Source of the DNA: a bacterium UBP1_UBA4771
GTDB taxonomy: Bacteria > Krumholzibacteriota > Krumholzibacteriia > Krumholzibacteriales > Krumholzibacteriaceae
Reading direction: 5' to 3'
Assembly: GCA_002403295.1 (NCBI GenBank)
Contig: DHHN01000085.1
Coordinates: 12,363-18,544 of the forward strand
DNA length: 6,182 nt
The notes beneath the pieces were generated by a model. The model had not been told where the DNA came from. It made no database searches and saw nothing but the letters and a program-made list of their open reading frames with translations. The translations under genes and the position numbers were made by a program. This document shows positions 6,011 through 6,182 of this stretch, one piece after another (the stretch's first letter is position 1; each line of letters begins with the position of its first letter).

Positions 6011-6182
6011 ATGCGTATTTTCACCCCGGTGGACGCCGATGCCGGCGTTCTCGAGGGCAAAACGATCGCGATCGCCGGATACGGCAACCAGGGACGGCCG
6101 CAGGCGCTCAATCTGCGCGACTCGGGATGCCGGGTGATCGTCGGCGCCCGGAGCGGCCGCGCGGGCTGGAAGCGGGCCTCCG
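6011..6182 (+). CDS. ilvC: Ketol-acid reductoisomerase IlvC, N-terminal part (runs off the right edge)
   Basis: IlvC isomerises and reduces acetolactate or acetohydroxybutyrate with NAD(P)H and Mg2+ in valine, leucine and isoleucine synthesis. Fifty-seven codons are visible. After a short N-terminus ([20 protein letters not shown]) comes the Rossmann nucleotide-binding turn [17 protein letters not shown] (23-39), a close relative of the family's [17 protein letters not shown], then [16 protein letters not shown] (42-57), the loop that contacts the cofactor's ribose or its phosphate. Arg and Ser in that loop would fit NADPH use, but this is an inference. The first Gly-rich motif differs from the common form (NQGRPQA rather than SQGHAHA), a variant I believe occurs in several other phyla. 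The metal-binding residues lie outside the window. The start is supported by AGGGAG 7 nt upstream and a promoter candidate about 40 nt upstream. An unrelated dehydrogenase with a similar Rossmann turn is unlikely because the ALNLRDSG and VIVG segments are specific to this family. Confidence 0.9.
   Translation, partial: MRIFTPVDADAGVLEGKTIAIAGYGNQGRPQALNLRDSGCRVIVGARSGRAGWKRAS

Noticed and set aside
5898..6137. Plus-strand open frame of 79 codons overlapping the ilvC start
   Set aside because: It is in a different frame from IlvC, has no Shine-Dalgarno, and would begin upstream of the candidate promoter.

Overview
The window is a compact, strongly GC-rich stretch of bacterial chromosome with housekeeping genes and almost no non-coding space. 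From position 5869 down to 1, everything reads on the minus strand. In transcription order it is: an elongator tRNA-Met (CAU), tilS (tRNA-Ile lysidine synthetase), hpt (hypoxanthine phosphoribosyltransferase), ftsH (membrane AAA+ metalloprotease), folP (dihydropteroate synthase) and the 5' part of cdaA (membrane diadenylate cyclase), which runs off the left edge. A divergent plus-strand gene, the 5' end of ilvC (ketol-acid reductoisomerase), starts at 6011 and runs off the right edge.

The minus-strand genes look like one transcription unit. Gaps are 49 nt (tRNA to tilS), 54 nt (tilS to hpt), 62 nt (hpt to ftsH) and 53 nt (ftsH to folP), and folP overlaps cdaA in an ATGA. A near-consensus promoter (TTGACA, 18 nt, TACTAT) lies just upstream of the tRNA. 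A second, weaker promoter candidate lies in the hpt-ftsH gap. The 141-nt space between the tRNA and ilvC also holds a plus-strand promoter candidate with an extended -10 for ilvC. No intrinsic terminator is visible in any gap of the unit. The one textbook terminator-shaped hairpin with a U-tract lies inside hpt, in the sense direction.

The genes cover tRNA decoding (tRNA-Met, TilS), purine salvage (Hpt), membrane protein quality control (FtsH), folate synthesis (FolP), c-di-AMP signalling (CdaA) and branched-chain amino acid synthesis (IlvC). tilS-hpt-ftsH is a conserved order known from Firmicutes and elsewhere. ftsH-folP-cdaA (usually followed by ybbR and glmM) is known from several other phyla. 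Here the two blocks are joined.

The organism cannot be named from this window. High GC, a FolP with a long N-terminal extension, CdaA, a tRNA gene with encoded CCA and an FtsH protease region with divergent loops suggest a free-living bacterium outside the best-studied groups, perhaps an FCB-type or deltaproteobacteria-like lineage; this is a low-confidence inference. I see no mobile element, CRISPR array, phage gene or defence system. The points worth a second look are the hairpin inside hpt, the Asp-to-Gly change in the Hpt PRPP motif, and the CAU tRNA leading the tilS unit.
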